Shown here in pieces: positions 13,899 through 17,386 of a DNA stretch of 17,386 nucleotides. The position numbers and the translations under genes were made by a program. Origin of the DNA: RHKX01 sp035759925 (GTDB lineage Bacteria; Actinomycetota; Thermoleophilia; Solirubrobacterales; 70-9); the NCBI GenBank assembly GCA_035759925.1, contig DASTTY010000011.1:1-17386 (forward strand), given 5' to 3'. The notes under the pieces are model-generated. The model worked only from the letters and a program-made list of their open reading frames with translations, searched no databases and had not been told where the DNA came from. Within the stretch, counting starts at the first letter, position 1, and every line of letters begins with the position of its first letter.

Positions 13899-15250
13899 CG
13901 CGTCTCCCGCTCGAGCAGGGCGACGCACTCGATGTGGGGCGTCTGCGGGAACATGTCGACGGGTCGCACGCGGGCCAGCCTATAGCCGGCATCGACGATC
14001 TGCCGCGCGTTCGGGGCCATCGTCGTCGGGTTGCAGGAGACGTAGACGATTCGCTCGGCCTCGCACTCGAGGACGCGGCGGACGATCTTCGCCGAGAGCC
14101 CGGCGCGGGGCGGATCGATGACGACGACGTCGGGACGACCCGCCTCCCCGAGCAGCGGCGTGATCCCGAGCCGGGCGTCGGCGACGCGGAAGCGGGCGTT
14201 GGCGATCCCGTTCAGCTCGGCGTTCGCCTCGGCGTCCGCGATCGCCTCGGCGACGCTCTCGACCCCCCATACCTCGCCGGCGTCGGCGGCCATGCTGAGC
14301 CCGATCGTGCCGATCCCGCAGTAGAGGTCGAAGAGCCGCTCGCGGCTGCCGAGGCCGGCGTACTCGCGGGCGATCGCGTAGAGCCGCTCGGCGGTCTCAG
14401 TGTTCGTCTGCAGGAACGCGCCTGGGGAGACCCGAAGGTCGAGGCCGCCGAGGCGCTCGCGGAGATGCTCCTCGCCGAGCACTCCGGTCGGGCCGGCGGT
14501 GCCCCCCGACGGTCCGGCGATGACGGTGTGGAGGTCCACCGGCGGACGGGGGATCGCGGCGGCAGCGGTGACGAGACGGGTCTGGACCTGGCCGGTGCGC
14601 CGGCCCTCGCGGACGATCAGGTTGCGGAGCTCACCCGAGCCGGCCTCGTCGAGCGCGTGCAGCCCCTCCGAGCGCGCCCACTGGCGGACGGCATTGCGGG
14701 CGTCGTTGTTACGCCGCGAGGCGAGCAGGCAGTCGTCGACATCGACGATCCGGTCCCAGCGGCCGCGGGCGTGGAAGCCGAGGAGGGGGTCGGCGCCGCC
14801 GTCCTCGCCGGGAGCGCCGAACGAGTACTCGAGCTTGTTGCGGTAGCGCCACGGCTCCTCGGCGGCGACGATCGGCTCGAGCTCGATGCCGGCGAAGGAC
14901 CCGAGCCGCTCGAGCGCTTCCGCCACCTGTGCCTGCTTCTCGGCGATCTGACGCTCGTACGGAAGGCCCTGCCAGGCGGCTCCCGGGCAGGGATCGCCGC
15001 CGTGAACGCAGCGGTCGGGGATCCGCTCCGAGCTCGGCGCGAGCAGCTCGGCGATCGTCGCCTCCGCCCACGACTTCTTCGACTTGCCGACGCGGACCCG
15101 GACGCGATCGCCGGGCAGGCCGCCGGGTACGAAGACGACGAAGCCCTCGCCGGTTCGGGCGACGCCGCGACCGCCCTGGGCGAGCGAGTCGACGCGGAGC
15201 TCGAGCTCCTCCCCGCGGCGGGGTCGGTTTCGGCTCGGCGGCGCGCTCAG
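13895..15250 (-). CDS. RlmD/RumA-type 23S rRNA or tRNA m5U methyltransferase with TRAM domain; apparent CTG start
   Basis: This 451-residue SAM-dependent RNA (uracil-5-)-methyltransferase begins with a TRAM RNA-binding domain (about 15-65, ELELRVDSLAQGGRGVAR to DRVRVRVG). Iron-sulfur cysteines are C81, C88 and C174, but the third expected Cys is Ala91 (CPGA for CGGC). The catalytic half has FLQTN (279-283), SAM motif FDLYCGIGTIG (307-317), IDPPRAG (378-384), catalytic C406 in SCNPTT and general base E441 in FPQTPHIE. No ATG, GTG or TTG lies in frame upstream of 14926, a GTG that would delete the TRAM domain and cluster. The only NTG codon is CTG 15250, overlapping the stop of the upstream gene (CTGA), with CAGGG 7 bases before it. 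The 3' end overlaps the LLM gene (GTGA). TrmA/RlmC subtypes are alternatives. Confidence 0.88.
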   Translation of the reverse strand: MSAPPSRNRPRRGEELELRVDSLAQGGRGVARTGEGFVVFVPGGLPGDRVRVRVGKSKKSWAEATIAELLAPSSERIPDRCVHGGDPCPGAAWQGLPYERQIAEKQAQVAEALERLGSFAGIELEPIVAAEEPWRYRNKLEYSFGAPGEDGGADPLLGFHARGRWDRIVDVDDCLLASRRNNDARNAVRQWARSEGLHALDEAGSGELRNLIVREGRRTGQVQTRLVTAAAAIPRPPVDLHTVIAGPSGGTAGPTGVLGEEHLRERLGGLDLRVSPGAFLQTNTETAERLYAIAREYAGLGSRERLFDLYCGIGTIGLSMAADAGEVWGVESVAEAIADAEANAELNGIANARFRVADARLGITPLLGEAGRPDVVVIDPPRAGLSAKIVRRVLECEAERIVYVSCNPTTMAPNARQIVDAGYRLARVRPVDMFPQTPHIECVALLERETR

Positions 15251-15942
15251 GCGAGCGCCCTGTCGATCTTGTCGAGGATGCTCTTGCGGCCCTTGCCGTT
15301 CTTCTCGTGCGTGCGCACCTTGCGCAGCTCCGGCTTGCTGAGATCGCCGAGCCGGCGCCCGATCTGGGCGGCGGTCAGCTCGTCGTAGCCGGTGATCGGG
15401 AAGCTCGGGCCGACTCCGGCGCGCCGGCGCGCGGCATCGGCGCGGGCAAGCGGCTCCTCGGTGGCGTCACGGACTCCTCGCGCCGCCTTGCCGGCGGCCG
15501 CCTTGACCTGGCGCTGCGCCTTCGTCGTCTCCTTCTCGACGCGCCGGCGTGCCTTGGTCGTGCGACGCTGGGCCTCCCGGGTCCGCTTCTCGACGCCCTT
15601 TCGCGCCTGCTCGAGCAGCGCCTCGAGCTCCTTGACGAGCTCCTTCGACTCCTTGCGGCTGCGGGCGACGAGCTTCGAGACGAGCTCGTTCGCATCGTCG
15701 CGGGTCATCCGGCCGCGCTTGACGGCATCGTCGACGACCTCCTGGATCCGCTCGCGCGACAGCGTGACGCTGCGCTCGAGAGCGTTGCGGAACTCCTCGA
15801 CGCTCTTGTCGGGGCGATCGGCGGCTCGCGACGACTGCGGCCGACGGGTCGTCTTCCGGCTCGACGCCTTCGTGGCCGACGCCTTCCCGGCACCGGTCGT
15901 CTTGCGGCGGGTGCCGGTCGTCTTCTTGCGGGTGCTCGCCAT
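15247..15942 (-). CDS. Lys/Arg-rich histone-like protein with coiled-coil middle and C-terminal helical domain
   Basis: This 231-residue very basic protein is probably nucleoid- or polyanion-associated. The start is ATG 15942 (AAGGG about 8 bases upstream); an open frame running further upstream crosses the EEP gene and is not real. Residues 1-45 are a disordered Lys/Arg/Thr/Ser tail (repeated RKTT/RRKTT) like eukaryotic H1 and bacterial H1-like tails. Residues 47-115 (SVEEFRNALERSVTLSRERI and ANELVSKLVARSRKESKELV) form long charged helices reminiscent of phasins. Residues 116-160 are a basic coiled coil. Residues 181-231 (FPITGYDELTAAQIGRRLGD to KSILDKIDRAL) form a compact helical module that I recall from the C-termini of other actinobacterial proteins but cannot name. 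It is the first gene of a coupled unit with the RNA methyltransferase. DNA, RNA or PHA-granule binding are all possible. Confidence 0.75.
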   Translation of the reverse strand: MASTRKKTTGTRRKTTGAGKASATKASSRKTTRRPQSSRAADRPDKSVEEFRNALERSVTLSRERIQEVVDDAVKRGRMTRDDANELVSKLVARSRKESKELVKELEALLEQARKGVEKRTREAQRRTTKARRRVEKETTKAQRQVKAAAGKAARGVRDATEEPLARADAARRRAGVGPSFPITGYDELTAAQIGRRLGDLSKPELRKVRTHEKNGKGRKSILDKIDRALA

Positions 15943-15975
15943 CGGTTCGCCCTTCGTCGCTGTCGGGATGCGGGA

Positions 15976-15981
15976 AATATC
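15976..15981 (-). promoter_or_regulatory. Possible -10 box of the histone-like operon (GATATT)
   Basis: GATATT reads on the minus strand 34 bases before ATG 15942, in the 71-base gap after the EEP gene. The leader would contain the AAGGG ribosome site. Confidence 0.35.
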
Positions 15982-16013
15982 GCATCGCCGGCCGACCGCT
16001 GCCTCCGCGACGA

Positions 16014-16865
16014 CTACGGGGACGCGGCTTGCACGCCCGGCGTCGCGAACAGCGCCTCGACCGGAGCGTGGTCGGAGAGGCGGATCGGGAGCGCGCGTCG
16101 GTCCCCGCCACCGGTCGGATCGGGGATCTCGCGACGCTCCGGTGCCCACTGAGCCGGCGGCTCGACGATCTCGAGTCCGGCGACGAGCAGATGGTCGATG
16201 ACCCGATCCCCGGTCGGCGCGCGGAGGCCGAACTCGGCGGCGAGGCGCGCGAAGACGTGAGGGCTGAGCGCCGGACGCAGGTTGAAGTCGCCGCCGAGCA
16301 GAAGCGACGTTCCCGCCGCCCAGTCGCGGGCGGTCCGGGCCGCCTCGATCAGCTCCTCCTCGGCCGCCGGACGGGCTGCGCTCGCATGGAGGTTGGCGAC
16401 GCAGAGGCCCTCGCCGAGCCGGGTGAACGCCATCATCCGCCGCTCCGGCCGGGTCGCGAGACGAAAGCTGCGGCGCTCGGTGATCGCGCCGGCGCGACGG
16501 ACCAGCGTCAGGTTCGAGCCGCCCTCCCAGGAGGCGATCAGGTCGGGATTGCGATCGGCGATCAGGGCCTGGGCGCGTGCCAGGCCGGGCAGGTTGCGGC
16601 TCGTCGGGACGAGGTGCGGGTCGGCGTAGCAGGCGGTGGCGAGGCGCTCCGCCCAGCGCGGCGGGCATTCCTGGAGCAGCGCGACATCCCAGGCCGCGTC
16701 CGCGAGCACCGACTCGAACGCGGGAAGCAGATCGACGTTGACCTGCGCGTGGGCCGTCCCGCGCTCGGTCGTCCCGAGCAGTCGGGAGCGCCACGTGAGG
16801 AGCTCCGGCTCGGGCGGATGGTCGCGGCCGTGGAACAGGTTCCAGCTCAGCGCGCGAACCTCCAT
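16014..16865 (-). CDS. Cytosolic endonuclease/exonuclease/phosphatase (EEP) family protein
   Basis: This 283-residue protein is a second EEP-fold metal-dependent phosphohydrolase, distinct from the one at 1942 and without a signal peptide. Catalytic residues are in place: N9 in LSWNLFHGRD, E66 in LLQECPP, H160 in VANLHASA, D193/N195 in GGDFNLRP, D224 in VIDHLLV, and D265-H266 in RLSDHAPVEA. The length fits small exonuclease III/DNase I-like enzymes, but the DNA-specific signatures of XthA are absent, so the substrate could be DNA, RNA or a small phosphodiester. ATG 16865 has no ribosome site; a GATAAT at 16879-16874 predicts transcription starting about 2 bases before it. The stop lies 71 bases before the histone-like gene on the same strand. 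Confidence 0.85.
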   Translation of the reverse strand: MEVRALSWNLFHGRDHPPEPELLTWRSRLLGTTERGTAHAQVNVDLLPAFESVLADAAWDVALLQECPPRWAERLATACYADPHLVPTSRNLPGLARAQALIADRNPDLIASWEGGSNLTLVRRAGAITERRSFRLATRPERRMMAFTRLGEGLCVANLHASAARPAAEEELIEAARTARDWAAGTSLLLGGDFNLRPALSPHVFARLAAEFGLRAPTGDRVIDHLLVAGLEIVEPPAQWAPERREIPDPTGGGDRRALPIRLSDHAPVEALFATPGVQAASP

Positions 16866-16873
16866 CGGCGGCG

Positions 16874-16879
16874 ATTATC
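16874..16879 (-). promoter_or_regulatory. -10 box GATAAT next to the EEP start codon (leaderless)
   Basis: GATAAT matches the TATAAT consensus at five of six positions and ends 8 bases before ATG 16865, so the predicted start is about 2 bases before the ATG. No ribosome site or clear -35 is present. Confidence 0.45.
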
Positions 16880-16943
16880 GGCCCGCCCGCGGCGGCACGC
16901 GCCGTTCGGCCTCGGCCGTTGCCGTCGCGCTTGCGGAGAACGG

Positions 16944-17386
16944 TCAAGCGGCCTTTTCTCGACGTTTGCGCGGCGGACCGTCGAGCCACTCCGGGCACTC
17001 GATCCCGGCGTATTCCTGAATCGCGCCGTATATGTCTTGGATGATCCGAGTGCTCTTGGTCACACGGATCGTGCAGACGCCGTTCGGAAGCTTGTTCCGC
17101 TTCGTGCCGCTGCTCGACGTCGGGAAGTGGTTGGTCATGTGCTTCCGTGCGGACGAACGTGGCAGCTCAAGGAGCTCGAGCCAGAAGGCTTCGATCTCAT
17201 CGATCGACCGGCCGTTGTTGGTGTAGACGTTGATCGAGAACGTCAGCCGGTCGGACGAGACCGCGAAGCATTCGCGCATGAAGCGGCAGAAGAGGGCGCA
17301 CATGGCGGGGTCGGAGTTGGAGAAGCGCGCAGCATTTCGGGCCTTCGCTCCTTCCGCCCAGTAGAGCATGCAGCCAGCGACGTGCA
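16944..17386 (-). CDS. Partial LAGLIDADG-like / phage-type hypothetical protein, 5' end beyond window
   Basis: The frame is open to the right edge; about 147 residues are visible. An ATG at 17369 exists, but upstream codons continue in frame and give HVAGC-MLYWAEGAK, so the real start is probably outside. The AGCMLYWAEG segment resembles the LAGLIDADG helix motif (small-Gly pair, then acidic-Gly end). It is followed by ARFSNSDPAMCALFCRFMRE, a pattern I associate with actinobacterial and phage proteins that combine a helix-turn-helix with a LAGLIDADG-like fold. IDEIEAFWLELLELP and SSGTKRNKLPNGVCTIRVTKS follow, and the end is basic (RKRREKAA). A 60-base sample (17041-17100) is 58% G+C, lower than the neighbouring genes, suggesting transfer. 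Function is not established; homing endonuclease or transcription regulator are candidates. Confidence 0.6.
   Translation of the reverse strand, partial: HVAGCMLYWAEGAKARNAARFSNSDPAMCALFCRFMRECFAVSSDRLTFSINVYTNNGRSIDEIEAFWLELLELPRSSARKHMTNHFPTSSSGTKRNKLPNGVCTIRVTKSTRIIQDIYGAIQEYAGIECPEWLDGPPRKRREKAA

Noticed and set aside
15943..16998. Extension of the histone-like frame upstream across the EEP gene
   Set aside because: It runs through another frame of the EEP gene, is Pro/Arg/Ser low-complexity, and a good ATG with a ribosome site exists at 15942.

Overview
The window is high-GC DNA with closely packed genes on both strands, several GTG starts and very short intergenic gaps. This fits a high-GC actinobacterium. 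The mix of genes (inositol-phosphate synthase, PI-phosphate-synthase-like enzyme, LLM/F420-type oxidoreductase, actinobacterial histone-like protein) would suit Thermoleophilia/Solirubrobacterales, but that placement is only an inference. No stretch over 300 bases lacks a gene; the longest gap is about 195-240 bases upstream of dnaK (1704-1941). I saw no rRNA, tRNA or CRISPR array and no transposase.

Layout. 1-1703 (-): dnaK, cut at its 3' end by the window edge. 1942-3087 (+): secreted EEP-fold phosphohydrolase. 3151-3546 (-): membrane-anchored cytochrome c. 3628-4407 (-): endonuclease III, divergent from 4432-5283 (+) alpha/beta hydrolase, with only 24 bases between start codons. 5305-6084, 6085-6732 and 6914-8107 (+): a lipid/inositol module of PAP2 phosphatase, CDP-alcohol phosphatidyltransferase (stop abuts start) and myo-inositol-phosphate synthase. 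8127-9746 (-): GMC flavin oxidoreductase. 9845-11827 (+): a glycosyltransferase-fold protein fused to a PHP domain, followed 18 bases later by a Fe-S uracil-DNA-glycosylase-like protein (11846-12499) and then a small membrane protein (12552-12974). 13116-13898, 13895-15250 and 15247-15942 (-): a coupled unit reading histone-like protein, then RlmD-type RNA methyltransferase, then LLM oxidoreductase, joined by 4-base overlaps. 16014-16865 (-): a second, cytosolic EEP protein. 16944 to the right edge (-): part of a lower-GC gene with a LAGLIDADG-like N-terminal signature, probably accessory.

How the genes work together. The clearest functional unit is 5305-8107. Ino1 makes inositol phosphate, the CDP-alcohol phosphotransferase could attach it to CDP-diacylglycerol, and the translationally coupled PAP2 protein could remove the remaining phosphate to give phosphatidylinositol. 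The most unusual unit is 9845-12499, where both proteins keep the fold signatures of known enzymes but lack canonical catalytic residues (both Glu of EX7E in the glycosyltransferase half; GEAPG and HPS motifs in the glycosylase). 

Two sequence-level patterns stand out. A 50-base repeat (46/50 identical, four transitions) begins at the stop codon of two unrelated genes, each time in a convergent intergenic gap. Separately, several genes have a -10-like box placed so that transcription would begin at or within a few bases of the start codon, suggesting leaderless mRNAs, including one divergent pair with overlapping -10 boxes.
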